From contig MKSV01000005.1 in assembly GCA_001897435.1 (NCBI GenBank), positions 1 to 64,000 of the forward strand: DNA of 64,000 nt. Reading direction: 5' to 3'. Positions within the stretch are counted from its first letter, which is position 1; the number at the start of each line of letters is the position of its first letter. This DNA is from Acidobacteriales bacterium 59-55 (GTDB lineage: Bacteria > Acidobacteriota > Terriglobia > Terriglobales > Acidobacteriaceae). This document shows positions 36,190-46,692 of the stretch, piece by piece. Made by a program: the position numbers and the translations under genes. Under the pieces are notes generated by a model. It did no database searches. It was given only the letters and a program-made list of their open reading frames with translations, and had not been told where the DNA came from.

Positions 36190-37437
36190 ATGCACGTGAT
36201 GGTTGCGGTAGAGTGGACGCTTCTGACAGTGGGACTGTTTGGCCTGCTGACTTCGAGTGTCTTTCTCGGGATGGTGGTGAAAGGGGCACGGCGCTTTCGA
36301 CGCGAAGCCGCGCGGCAGGATGCGCTGCTGGTGACGCCGCCGGAGTTTCTGCCGGCGGTCAGCCTGTTCAAGCCATTGCACGGCAACGAAACGTCGCTGG
36401 AAGAGAATCTCCGTACGTTTTTTGAGCAGGATTATCTAAAGCACGTCGCGATGGCAGGAGATGTAATTGAAAAAGATGGGGTGTCGAGGGTAGAAGTTCT
36501 TTTTTGCGCGCGGGGCGAGTCGGATGAGGGACTCGCCGTGGCAAGGCGGGTCGCCGCTGAGTATCCGGCGATCACGACCAGATTTCTAACCAGCGGAGAG
36601 CCGTGGGCAGCCAACGCGAAGGTCTGCTCGTTGACGGTGATGGCGAAGGCCGCCACGCACGATCTATGGATCGTCAGCGATAGCGATGTGCGGGTTAGCC
36701 CGGATTATCTGCGGCGAATTGTTCTGCCCTTTGCCGATGAGCAGGTAGGTTGCGCAACGTGTCTCTATCGCGGCGTGGCGGTGGAGAACGGTCTATGGTC
36801 GGAGCTGGAAGCGGTGGGGATGACCATCGAGATGAGCTCCGGCGTCTGCGCGGCGAGCCTGACCGAGCCGATGCAGTTCGCGCTGGGGCCGACGATGGTC
36901 GCGCGGCGCAAATGCGTTGCCGAGATCGGCGGCTTTGAGGCCATGGAGGACTACTGCGCCGACGACTTCGTGCTGGGAAACTGGATTGCTCGCAGAGGCT
37001 ACAGCGTGGTGCTGATCGGGCACATCATCGACCACATGGTGCTTCACACCGGGTTCGTGGACTCCATCAAGCATCAGGTGCGGTGGATGAAGAGCACGCG
37101 CTTTTCCCGCCCGAAGGGGCATCTCGGCACCTGCCTGACATATGGGGTGCCGTTCGGGTTGATGGCGTGGGCGGGAGCGTTGTTGCTGAGGATGCCTGTG
37201 CTGGCGTGGTGCGCTCTGCTGGGCAGCATCGCGGGACGAAGCCTTCAGGCGTGGGTGGTCTGCCGTGACGTTGTGCGCGAGCGGCGCGTCGGAAAGACGA
37301 TGCTTCTGTTTCCTCTGCGCGACCTGATGGGGATGCTGTTCTGGCTGTTGAGCTATGGGAACAACCGGATTCTATGGCGTGGCGAGGTCTACGAACTGGT
37401 CGAAGACGGCAAGATGAGGCGCTCGGCTCGCCAGTAA
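36190..37437 (+). CDS. Second GT21-family glycosyltransferase, tandem paralogue
   Basis: 415 residues with the same order as its upstream neighbour: N-terminal helix (about 8-30), KPLHGNE, DSDVRVSPDYLRRI (DxD at 164-166), ADDFVLGNW and HQVRWMKSTRFSRPKGH. It differs by an 18-residue insertion (about 83-100) just after FFEQDY, before VEVLFCARGE. It likely acts on a membrane lipid, perhaps with a different sugar or acceptor. It ends convergent with the GT39 gene, sharing a small hairpin. Confidence 0.8.
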   Translation: MHVMVAVEWTLLTVGLFGLLTSSVFLGMVVKGARRFRREAARQDALLVTPPEFLPAVSLFKPLHGNETSLEENLRTFFEQDYLKHVAMAGDVIEKDGVSRVEVLFCARGESDEGLAVARRVAAEYPAITTRFLTSGEPWAANAKVCSLTVMAKAATHDLWIVSDSDVRVSPDYLRRIVLPFADEQVGCATCLYRGVAVENGLWSELEAVGMTIEMSSGVCAASLTEPMQFALGPTMVARRKCVAEIGGFEAMEDYCADDFVLGNWIARRGYSVVLIGHIIDHMVLHTGFVDSIKHQVRWMKSTRFSRPKGHLGTCLTYGVPFGLMAWAGALLLRMPVLAWCALLGSIAGRSLQAWVVCRDVVRERRVGKTMLLFPLRDLMGMLFWLLSYGNNRILWRGEVYELVEDGKMRRSARQ

Positions 37438-37443
37438 TATTTG

Positions 37444-37458
37444 CCGCTGCTTTAGCGG
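37444..37458. terminator. Small hairpin between convergent glycosyltransferase genes
   Basis: CCGCT-GCTTT-AGCGG lies in the 14-bp gap between the GT21 paralogue and the GT39 gene and includes the latter's stop codon. It could weakly terminate both transcripts. Confidence 0.4.
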
Positions 37459-39356
37459 TTGGTGAGGACCGTTTTGCCCCCGGCTGTAGCCAACGTATGA
37501 ACCGGTGCGAATGGAGCCAGATCGCGGGTGCGCGCGGCGGGCTTGTAGGTGAAGAGGAAGATGCGGCGGGGGCCAACCCAGAGCTGGCGAAGCGACGATT
37601 CGGTCTCGAAGATGTGCGGAGCGTCGGGCCAGAAGCTGCCGTACCAGAGGCCGTTGACACGGCCATCGATCAGATGGATCTGCTGCCGCGTGTAGAAGAT
37701 GAGAGTGGAGCCGGAGGTAAGTTCGCCGTCGAGAACGATGAGGTCGTCAGCCCTGGGATCGACCTTTCGCTGCTCGTTGATCGCATGAGCCAGCCCCTTG
37801 GAGCCGATGATGGGATAGAAGCGGGCCAGTCCCACATGGGCGGCGAGCAGCGTAACCGTCATGGCCGCGGCCAGGATGAGGTTGGCGGCATACGCGTGGC
37901 CTCTGCGCCGCAGCAGGTAGCTAATGGGTCCGAGGGCGATCATGCCCAGGGCCACGGCGGTCAGGGGCCCACGGAACAGCCCCATCGCGGCTCCCGTGAG
38001 GTCGAAGATGTGGCCGAGCGAGAGGTTGTAGAACGCGGGGTTTTCCGCAAGCAGCGAAGCCAGGTCGGTACCGGGAGCCGGATGTGGGGCTGAAAGGGCG
38101 AAGTATCCGCAGATGGCAGCGATGATGGCGGTGAGGGGGACGAGGAACCACGCCGACCAGGCAAGGGCGCTGCGGTTGGCGGAGGTTGCTGAATCCTGCA
38201 AGCGGGAGTCGGCTCGTGCCAGCAGTCCCGCGGCCATCAGGGCAAGCGCGGGTAGCGCAGGCAGGCCGTAATACTCCTGCCGGCTGGAGAGGGTGAAGAA
38301 GCCGAGGACGACGATCGCCCAGAGCAGAAGTGAGAGCGCGGCTTCGCGTCGCGGGTCGGTGGCGGGGAGCTTGTGGCGAAGGACGCGGATGTGTTCGCGG
38401 ATCGCTCCCGGCAGGAAGATGGCCCAGGGCATGATCCAGATCGCGCAGAGGAGCCAGAAGATGGGGATGGGAACCAGGCCGTAGTCGTGAGGGATGCGTC
38501 TGCCCAGGAAGCGCGCGATGTGCTCGTTGTAGAGATAGAACCAAGCCCAGCCTCCGGTTGCGGGAAGCCCAAGCCTGGGAGGCAATGCGATGGCCGGATT
38601 GCGGAGAGCCGCGAGGATATGCCAAGGGGCGGCGATGGCGAGGAAGACGGCGGCACTGGAGATCAGGTGAAAGCGGGGAAGCAGGCGAAGCTGTCTGGTG
38701 AAGGCCAGGTAGAGGAGGACAAAGCCGATGGGGAAGGCCAGCCCGATAAGGCCCTTGGTGAGGACATTGAGCGCCATGACGGCGGCGAAGGCGAGGCAGG
38801 GGATCAGAGGCGATGCCTGCTCGTGGATCCTATCGAGTGCGACCAGGAAGAGGTGGACAGCCAGTGTCATCCACAGCGCGAGCAGGATATCCGGGATGTA
38901 GAAGCGGGTGTAGAGATAGGGGCCGATGCTGGTGGCTACGGCGAGGGCGGCATAAAAACCTCCGCGGTCGGGATGACTTGCCGGAGAGATGTCGCGGAAG
39001 AGGCGAATGCCGAGCGCGTAGACGGCCAGGAAGAGGGCTAGAACGGAGAGGGCAAGCGGAAGGCGCGCGGCCCAGTCGTGGACTCCGAACAGATGCATGG
39101 AGCCGGCCGCCATCCAGAACATGAGGGGAGGCTTGTCGAAGAAGCGGATGCCGTCGATGTAGGGCGTGACGAAGTCGTGGCGGCGAAGCATCTCGCGGGC
39201 GATCTCGATGTAGATGGAGTCGACGTCGTCGAGCAAGCCGGGGGTAAAGAGGCCCCCAATCTGGAGGATGAGCCACGCCAGCACGAGAATGGCGACGGAG
39301 CGGAGACTCCAGCAGCAGCGGCGAAATGAGGCGAGTTGGGTGGTGTCTTGGTTCAC
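37452..39356 (-). CDS. GT39/ArnT-like membrane glycosyltransferase
   Basis: 634 residues, about 12 transmembrane helices. The first periplasmic loop has LLDDVDSIYIEIAREMLRRHDFVTPYIDGIRFFDKPPLMFW, where the DD/D residues (PGLLDDVDS) and the following DKPPL match the catalytic loop of ArnT/PMT-type GT-C enzymes that use polyprenyl-phosphate sugar donors. A soluble C-terminal segment follows the helices (about 520-634). It would glycosylate lipid A or another envelope acceptor in the periplasm. Faces the GT21 pair and is followed upstream by a paralogue. Confidence 0.82.
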   Translation of the reverse strand: MNQDTTQLASFRRCCWSLRSVAILVLAWLILQIGGLFTPGLLDDVDSIYIEIAREMLRRHDFVTPYIDGIRFFDKPPLMFWMAAGSMHLFGVHDWAARLPLALSVLALFLAVYALGIRLFRDISPASHPDRGGFYAALAVATSIGPYLYTRFYIPDILLALWMTLAVHLFLVALDRIHEQASPLIPCLAFAAVMALNVLTKGLIGLAFPIGFVLLYLAFTRQLRLLPRFHLISSAAVFLAIAAPWHILAALRNPAIALPPRLGLPATGGWAWFYLYNEHIARFLGRRIPHDYGLVPIPIFWLLCAIWIMPWAIFLPGAIREHIRVLRHKLPATDPRREAALSLLLWAIVVLGFFTLSSRQEYYGLPALPALALMAAGLLARADSRLQDSATSANRSALAWSAWFLVPLTAIIAAICGYFALSAPHPAPGTDLASLLAENPAFYNLSLGHIFDLTGAAMGLFRGPLTAVALGMIALGPISYLLRRRGHAYAANLILAAAMTVTLLAAHVGLARFYPIIGSKGLAHAINEQRKVDPRADDLIVLDGELTSGSTLIFYTRQQIHLIDGRVNGLWYGSFWPDAPHIFETESSLRQLWVGPRRIFLFTYKPAARTRDLAPFAPVHTLATAGGKTVLTNR

Positions 39357-39492
39357 AGGTGCTTTAGGAATGGGGGCTAGTGTCGCATGGAGTGTTTTGG
39401 GCGGATTTTGCCAGCTTCAAGTGTGGTTTGGAACTGGGCGCGGTCGCGCTGCGTATGGCGCCGATCTTCGGGATCGGGCATGAGCATACGCT

Positions 39493-41601
39493 CTATGGTT
39501 GATTGAGGGGGCGGTCGGTGAAGAGGGCCTTGCCCGAGGTCTCCTCAAGAAGGATTTTGTTGTTGCCGAGGAGCTTGTCTGCATCGTCTCGCCGTTCGAG
39601 GGGGACGAAGAGGAGTTTGCGGTCGCCGGTGCCCCAGACCTTGAGAAGATCGCTGTTAGTCAGAAAGATGGGCGGAGCGTCGGGGAAGGTGGAGCCGAAG
39701 AGCATCGAGGTGGTGCGGCCTTCGACGAGATCGACCTGCCGGCCGAGGTAAAAGGAAATGGAGGAGCCGTAGCTTTGGTCTCCGTACAGCAGGACGGTGT
39801 TGTTACGCGAAATGGCGCCGCTGGCTTCGAGATGTTGGATATAGTCCGCGACCTTCTTGGAGGAGAGCATCGGCGCGAAGCGGACAAGGGCGATGTGCGC
39901 CGCGATAAGAAAGACGGTGGAGGTAAGCGCGACAGCGGTGGTAGCGGCAAGATGGCGCTTTTTGGTCCGCAGCAGCCATGCGATGGCGGGGCCAAGGCAG
40001 AAGGTGATCGCAGCCAGCGCGGCGGGCAGGCGCAGAGCGGCGAAGCTGGCGTCGGTGAGGTCGAAGAGGTGAGACATGGAGAGGGTATAGTTGCCGACGT
40101 CGCGGTGAGCGAGAAGGTCTCCTATATCCGGGACAAAGGGCAGATGGCGCGACCGCCAGAGCCCGTAGGCGAGCGTGAGCGCGACGCCGAAGCCAATGAC
40201 CATGAATGCAATATGGCCGAAGGTGATCCAGCGGCGAGAGGCCTTATCGGTGGCAAAGGTGCTTTCCGCATAGTGCAGCGCCGCTGCGAGAAGGATGAGA
40301 AGCGCGAGATACGCCGGGAAGGTGTAGTACTCCTGATTGGTGGAGATGGAGAAGAAGATCAGGACCAGGCCGGAGTAGAGAGTGAGGATGACGGTGGTGC
40401 GCTGCTGGAAGGTGGCGGCTCTGAGCAGCGCCGCAGGGGCAGGGGATTTTTTCTGACGGCGGCGCAGGGAATCGACGAAGAAGACAACGAGCGCAACGGA
40501 TAAGGTGAAGAGATAAGGAATGTGCGCAATATCTCTGAGGAGAATTCCGCCGATGGCGACCGCGAACGGTTGCCAGAGAAAGTTGGGGCTTTCAAAGAGC
40601 GGATTGGCGTTGGCATAGCGCTGGAAGGCGCGGTAGGCCTGCTGGATCAGTGCGCCGCAGAAGAGGCTCCAGGGGAAAAGCCACACCAGGTGAAGGCTCC
40701 AGAAGAGGTATCCGGGGAGCTTGTTGTAGTCCTTGGGGAAGCGCTTGCCGAGGAAGCGGAGGAAGTGTTCGTTGACGAAGTAGAACCAAAAGAAGCCGTG
40801 GCCATTCATACCGCCGGTATTGCGCAGGCCGGCAAGGATGTGCCACGGAGCGGCGATGGCCAGAAAGAGCAGCGTCCCGGTGAGGGGCCTCAGTGCACGC
40901 CACTTTTTATAGTCCCCGGCCAGGGCAAGGTAGGCGATGGCCGTCCCGGCGAGAAAGACGATAGCTACCAGGCCCTTGGTGAGCACCGCAAGGGCAAGCG
41001 ATGCCCACATGAGGTAGGGGTAGGCGACGGAGGGAAGAGTTCCCGAACCCGCGCTGCCACTATCTTCGAGAGGGCTGCTTTCTAAAGATCGGAGGAGGCA
41101 ATAGAGAGAGGTGCAGAGAAAAAGAGTGAGCAGTACCTCGGGAATATAGATGCGGGTGAAGAGGAAGACTCCGATGGAGGTGAGGACGCCGAGGCCGGTG
41201 TAGAAGGCGGTGCGGCTGCCGAAGGCTCGGTCGGCCCAGTGGAAACCCAGCAGGGCCAGCAGCAAAACTGCGATGGACTGGGGGAAGTGAGCGGCAAAGG
41301 TATTGAAGCCGAAGATGCGGAAGCTGAGGGCGTCAAGCCAGTAGGGCAGCGGCGCTTTTTCGAGATAGCGGACCCCGTCGACGTGCAGCGTGACCAGATC
41401 TCCGGTAAGGGCCATGTATCGGGCGGCGTTGGCATGGGTGGCGTCGGCATCGTCGAGCAGCGGCGGAGCGAACAGCGAGGCGAAGAAGATCATCAGCCAG
41501 AGCCCGAGCAGGATGGCGATGGCCGTCGAGCGGCGGGGGCTGTCGCTGCGGGAAGTTGTCGGGGATTCTGTGAGCGATACGGGGAAGGTCGGGTTAGCCA
41601 T
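39493..41601 (-). CDS. Second GT39/ArnT-like membrane glycosyltransferase
   Basis: 702 residues from ATG 41601 (MANPTFPVSLTES); longer frames to 41754 would overlap the divergent ppx gene and have no added domain. As in its paralogue, the first outer loop has FAPPLLDDADATHANAARYM and later EKAPLPYWLDAL, the GT-C acceptor/donor site. It has about 12-13 transmembrane helices and a C-terminal soluble part. The two GT39 genes share direction and are separated by 136 bp. It presumably transfers a sugar from a polyprenyl carrier to an envelope lipid. Confidence 0.8.
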   Translation of the reverse strand: MANPTFPVSLTESPTTSRSDSPRRSTAIAILLGLWLMIFFASLFAPPLLDDADATHANAARYMALTGDLVTLHVDGVRYLEKAPLPYWLDALSFRIFGFNTFAAHFPQSIAVLLLALLGFHWADRAFGSRTAFYTGLGVLTSIGVFLFTRIYIPEVLLTLFLCTSLYCLLRSLESSPLEDSGSAGSGTLPSVAYPYLMWASLALAVLTKGLVAIVFLAGTAIAYLALAGDYKKWRALRPLTGTLLFLAIAAPWHILAGLRNTGGMNGHGFFWFYFVNEHFLRFLGKRFPKDYNKLPGYLFWSLHLVWLFPWSLFCGALIQQAYRAFQRYANANPLFESPNFLWQPFAVAIGGILLRDIAHIPYLFTLSVALVVFFVDSLRRRQKKSPAPAALLRAATFQQRTTVILTLYSGLVLIFFSISTNQEYYTFPAYLALLILLAAALHYAESTFATDKASRRWITFGHIAFMVIGFGVALTLAYGLWRSRHLPFVPDIGDLLAHRDVGNYTLSMSHLFDLTDASFAALRLPAALAAITFCLGPAIAWLLRTKKRHLAATTAVALTSTVFLIAAHIALVRFAPMLSSKKVADYIQHLEASGAISRNNTVLLYGDQSYGSSISFYLGRQVDLVEGRTTSMLFGSTFPDAPPIFLTNSDLLKVWGTGDRKLLFVPLERRDDADKLLGNNKILLEETSGKALFTDRPLNQP

Positions 41602-41753
41602 GATTTTAATGTGCTGCTCCAAGCATAAATTGGTTGCGCGCATTAAGGTTGGTTCAAGCGACGCAAGGCATGGAGGCGCAGGGTAGAGAAATGGCCCGGT
41701 GGATGTATCTTGCTTGTGGCGGGTGAATTTTTTTCTGAGGTGGTTGAACAGCA

Positions 41754-43313
41754 ATGCCTACGTTTGCCGCGGTTGATATTGGGTCGAATTCCTGCCGGTT
41801 GAAGATTGCGTCGGTGCAGATGCACCGGCTGAAGACCCTGCATGAAGACCGTGAGGTCACGCGCCTGGGCGAGAGCGTGTTTCAGACCGGGTCGATCTCG
41901 CCCGAGGCGATGGCCGGGACGATTCGCGCCTTGAAGCGGTTTTATAAGGCGGTACAGCTTCATGCGGCGGACAAGGTTCGCGTTGTGGCGACCAGCGCGA
42001 TGCGGGATGCACGCAATGCCGATGCGTTTACCGAGTGGGTGAAGTCGGCGACGGGATGGAATGTTGAGGTGATCTCCGGCTTGGAAGAGGGTCGACTGAT
42101 TCATCTCGGGGTGATGACCCATGAGCCGGGTGCGCGGGGCAAGTGTCTGCTGATCGACCTTGGCGGCGGAAGCTGCGAGGTTACGGTCTCCGACCATGCG
42201 CGGATTAAGTCGATGGTGAGCCTGCCCCTGGGCGCAGTACGGCTGCAGCAGGAGTTCCTGCGGATGGATCCTCCGGTGAAGGAGGATGTCGCGCGGCTGA
42301 GACAGTTCATCGACCGTGAGTTGAAACGGGGCGAGAAGAGGCTCGGACTGCCCCGTGTGGGATTGGTGATTGCGACCTCGGGAACGGCGGCCGCGCTGGT
42401 TGAGGCCAGCGCGGCGATGGTGAAGAAGCCGTCGGCGAAGAAGTCCGCAGCGAAGAAGTCTCTGCGGGGCAAGCCCAATGAAGCGAGCACGCTGGGGGTG
42501 AGATCGCTGGCCGACAAGCTGTTGAAGATGAACAACGCCCAGCGGGCGGTGGTGCCGGGCATCGGGCCGCGGCGGTCCGAGATCATCATCGGCGGCGCGC
42601 TGGTATATGCGAGCCTGCTGGAGCGGATGGCGTTGAAGGGATTTCGCTACTCCACGCTGGGGCTGCGCGACGGCATCCTGGCACAGATGCTGGCCGACGT
42701 GGACCTGCGGACCTCGGTCCATCAGAAGATAGAGAATGAGCGCTGGACGGGCGTGCTCGAAGTCTGCCGCAGGTACGGTGTCCAACTGAAAAATGTCGAG
42801 CCGGTGCGCGAGCATGTGGTTCAACTCTTCAACGCGCTGGCCCGCGTGCATGAACTGCCGGAGGAGTACAAGCTGTGGCTGGAGGCGGCGGCGATGATGC
42901 ACGACGTCGGTAAGTTCATGAACCATCAGGGGCACTATCGTCATACGCAGTACATCGTCGCCAACTCGGAAATCTTTGGATTTTCGCCGGAACAGCGCAC
43001 GATTGTGAGCGCGATCGCGCGCTATATGGGAAAGACCCGGCCCGATCCGTCTGACCGGCTGATGCGAACGATTCCCGCGGAGGAGCACGAGCATGTGAGG
43101 CGTGCGGTCGTCCTGCTGCGGCTGGCGGTGGCTTTGAACCAGGATCGGGCTACCGCAGCGGTGCGGATGCGGGTGCACGTCTATCCGAAGCGGGTGCTTC
43201 TGGATCTGATTTCGGGCCGTACCGGAGCGGAATTGGAGGCCTGGTCGCTTCGCAAGGAGGCGGATTATTTCAAGGAAGTCTTCCGGCGGGAGCTCTTTGT
43301 CGAGGTGGCGTAA
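41754..43313 (+). CDS. Ppx/GppA phosphatase with C-terminal HD-like domain and Lys-rich insertion
   Basis: 519 residues. The actin-like ASKHA fold of exopolyphosphatase/guanosine pentaphosphatase is clear: FAAVDIGSNSCRLKI, the middle VVATSAMRDARN, EEGRLIHLGV, LLIDLGGGSCEV and IATSGTAAAL. A long C-terminal helical domain carries the HD pair (AAAMMHDVGKFMNHQGHYRH, about 380-400). A Lys/Ala/Ser stretch, VKKPSAKKSAAKKSLRGK (about 223-240), interrupts the second half of the phosphatase domain. It hydrolyses polyphosphate and/or pppGpp. Its end overlaps the convergent sixA by 49 bp. Confidence 0.87.
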   Translation: MPTFAAVDIGSNSCRLKIASVQMHRLKTLHEDREVTRLGESVFQTGSISPEAMAGTIRALKRFYKAVQLHAADKVRVVATSAMRDARNADAFTEWVKSATGWNVEVISGLEEGRLIHLGVMTHEPGARGKCLLIDLGGGSCEVTVSDHARIKSMVSLPLGAVRLQQEFLRMDPPVKEDVARLRQFIDRELKRGEKRLGLPRVGLVIATSGTAAALVEASAAMVKKPSAKKSAAKKSLRGKPNEASTLGVRSLADKLLKMNNAQRAVVPGIGPRRSEIIIGGALVYASLLERMALKGFRYSTLGLRDGILAQMLADVDLRTSVHQKIENERWTGVLEVCRRYGVQLKNVEPVREHVVQLFNALARVHELPEEYKLWLEAAAMMHDVGKFMNHQGHYRHTQYIVANSEIFGFSPEQRTIVSAIARYMGKTRPDPSDRLMRTIPAEEHEHVRRAVVLLRLAVALNQDRATAAVRMRVHVYPKRVLLDLISGRTGAELEAWSLRKEADYFKEVFRRELFVEVA

Positions 43314-43801
43314 AGAGCGCGGACGGTGCGGGGGTCGAGCAGCGACTGGAGGGTAGCAGGTCCGCGTGCCATCGAAAGCCGGGCCAGCGAGCCTTTGCGC
43401 AGGCGGACGTGAGCCACGGCATGGGTGGAGGCGGGGACGAGCAGCGATCCCAGGAAGGCGCTGATATTGGGATTATGGCCCACCAGCAGCACATTTTCCC
43501 GGCCTCGGCAGTCGTGCAGCAGCCGCTGAAAGTCGCGCAGCGTGGCTTCGGGCGCGAGGGCTTTGGAGATCTGAATAGCCGACTCGTAGCCGGTTTCGGT
43601 GCCGACCAGGGAGGCCGTCTGGAGGCTGCGCTTGAGATGGCTTGAGACGACCAGGTCGAACTGAATCTTCAGCGCATTGAGCACGTGGGCAAGCTGAAGG
43701 CAATAACGTTTGCCATCTTTGTCGAGCGGGCGCTTGATGTCGAGCAATGGGTTGGCACGGCGGGTTCCGGCGCTGGCATGGCGGAGGATGAAGAGATTCA
43801 T
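43265..43801 (-). CDS. sixA: SixA-type phosphohistidine phosphatase
   Basis: 178 residues from ATG 43801; the frame upstream of it is Pro/Ser/Arg-rich without domain content. Histidine phosphatase motifs: LFILRHASAG (RHG-type motif, Arg7/His8) and the second His in LLVGHNPNIS; VVSSHLKRSLQTAS gives the phosphate-binding Arg. SixA removes phosphate from phosphohistidines such as PtsO or HPt domains. The last 49 bp overlap the end of the convergent ppx gene; the basic tail TSTKSSRRKTSLK is encoded in the overlap. Confidence 0.8.
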   Translation of the reverse strand: MNLFILRHASAGTRRANPLLDIKRPLDKDGKRYCLQLAHVLNALKIQFDLVVSSHLKRSLQTASLVGTETGYESAIQISKALAPEATLRDFQRLLHDCRGRENVLLVGHNPNISAFLGSLLVPASTHAVAHVRLRKGSLARLSMARGPATLQSLLDPRTVRALYATSTKSSRRKTSLK

Positions 43802-43874
43802 GGGTATTTTATTCTCTAAGCGTATCGGTTTTGCGGCCTTCCTTCTTGACAATAAGAAGAATTCTGAGGGATGA

Positions 43875-44021
43875 CTAGCTGGCAGGCGGTGGGCAGGGCC
43901 TTGTGGGATTGTGGTGGAAGACCCCAGGATCGGGCTCGTCAAGGGAGGGAGAGGCCGGTTCCGGATCGGGGATGGGGTCAGGCGGTTCTTGTGGCGTGGA
44001 GTCTATCGTCTTGGCGCTCAT
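43875..44021 (-). CDS. Candidate 48-residue Pro/Asp-rich protein
   Basis: ATG 44021 to TAG 43875 encodes MSAKTIDSTPQEPPDPIPDP followed by more Pro-Asp/Glu units and a PPPAS end. The regular P-D/E spacing looks selected, but there is no clear ribosome site and no hydrophobic segment. It lies in the 422-bp gap between sixA and gnd, reading toward sixA. Could be chance in GC-rich DNA. Confidence 0.3.
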   Translation of the reverse strand: MSAKTIDSTPQEPPDPIPDPEPASPSLDEPDPGVFHHNPTRPCPPPAS

Positions 44022-44223
44022 GCCTGTGAGATGCGGATCGTGCAGGGAAAGTTGATAAGGGCGGCGAGGCGGTTTGATGGCCGATGCATGGCCTATCTTG
44101 GCGTTGCTGCCTTATGATAGAAAGACACCTTGGCCGGACCACTTTCCACGATGACAATGGGCCGACAAAAAATTACATCCTACATTCAGCGATGCGAACG
44201 AACGGATCGCTTTGGAGATTGAA

Positions 44224-45684
<1,461 letters not shown>

Positions 45685-45710
45685 TTTTTTTGAGAGGTAG
45701 AGGTAATGAA

Positions 45711-45735
45711 GGCCGGGGAAGTCTGCTCCCCGGCC
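45711..45735 (+). terminator. Terminator after gnd
   Basis: GGCCGGGGA-AGTCTGC-TCCCCGGCC, 9-bp GC-rich stem followed by ATTTCTTT, 26 bp after the gnd stop. Confidence 0.85.
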
Positions 45736-45934
45736 ATTTCTTTGCTCCGTGCTGGGATGAGGGGTGCGTTGGGTGGCGGGGATGACGTCCCGGGATTCCG
45801 CACAAGGCCGCGAACCCACGCCACGCCTAAATGCTTGGCCAGCGAAAGAGTACTCGGAAGTTGAGGCAGATAAGGGAGACATTGCCGGTTTGGTCATGTC
45901 CAGCACCGGCAACGTGAAGGTATTTGACAGGTAA

Positions 45935-46207
45935 CTACCGCAGGTGTTGCCAAGCATCGTAGGTGAAGATGCCGACGATACCGATAGTCATCAACGCCGC
46001 GGCATAGCCGAAGATGTTGACGATGGGCTTAATTTTGTTGACCTTGCGGATGATTTCGGTCTGTTCGTCCTGCTCGTTGGAGTGGTTGTCGGTGAGGAAG
46101 AGCTGGTCCTCCTCATAACGGGTTAGCTGGCCGCGGTAGGCGAGCAGCGCCAGGAAACAGGCTGCGACAGCAGCCCATACGATGAGCAAAACAGGTAGGT
46201 GGCTCAT
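45935..46207 (-). CDS. Small membrane protein of 90 residues with two helices
   Basis: ATG 46207 has GGAGG 8 bp ahead; the longer open frame upstream (to 46411) is Arg/Ser-rich and not credible. Helix 1 (LPVLLIVWAAVAACFLALLAY) leads to an acidic, polar loop (RYEEDQLFLTDNHSNEQDEQTEIIRKV) and then helix 2 (IVNIFGYAAALMTIGIVGIFTYDAW). No family recognised; the function is unknown. On the same strand as the next small membrane gene. Confidence 0.65.
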   Translation of the reverse strand: MSHLPVLLIVWAAVAACFLALLAYRGQLTRYEEDQLFLTDNHSNEQDEQTEIIRKVNKIKPIVNIFGYAAALMTIGIVGIFTYDAWQHLR

Positions 46208-46376
46208 AACGTTGTTCCTCCGCCCTTCGAGAAGGGGTCCGGTTTCGGGAAAGCTCGGCGATGCCGGGCGGGTCCAGTTTCGGGCTCGGAGGGTAGCGCG
46301 AAGCCATCCTGCGGAGATCATACGCCTGATTGGGAAGGAGAATGCAAGGAATTTCTTGGTGGAAATTGGGCGGGAA

Positions 46377-46550
46377 TCAACGTTGGAAGATGAGATGAAG
46401 AGCGATTCCACCCGCTGCCGCCACCACCGCCACCACTAAAAGGAGCATACCGGCGATAAACCAGGCGGCGCGTACCGCCGATTTCTGGCTGGGCTGGGTG
46501 ATGCCGAAGGTATTGACGAAGGCGCTGGAAAGGTAGAGAAGCGGACGCAT
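46377..46550 (-). CDS. Small membrane protein of 57 residues
   Basis: ATG 46550 gives MRPLLYLSSAFVNTFGITQP, then a basic turn and one strong helix (AAWFIAGMLLLVVAVVAAAGGIALHLIF). ATG 46598 is an alternative start. The composition is that of a real membrane helix, but the ribosome site is weak. It lies divergent from erpA and 169 bp ahead of the 90-residue membrane protein. Confidence 0.5.
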   Translation of the reverse strand: MRPLLYLSSAFVNTFGITQPSQKSAVRAAWFIAGMLLLVVAVVAAAGGIALHLIFQR

Positions 46551-46692
46551 AGGGATTGGATGATAGCCGGAGATTGGAAGGAGCAGCGTTTCGTGCATCC
46601 GCAGAGCAGGAGGCGCATCCTATTGGTATGAGCGCTCCGCTGTGGTGGCATGCGCTGCTGTGGAGTAGACTAGTAAACAAGGAGATTTGCCG

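Noticed and set aside
43911..44117. 68-codon plus-strand open frame between sixA and gnd
   Set aside because: Arg/Gly-rich without signal or motif, and it overlaps a more regular minus-strand Pro-rich frame; both are weak, and this one weaker.
46208..46411. N-terminal extension of the 90-residue membrane protein up to 46411
   Set aside because: Arg/Ser-rich and unlike a protein N-terminus; the ATG at 46207 has a clear GGAGG ahead.
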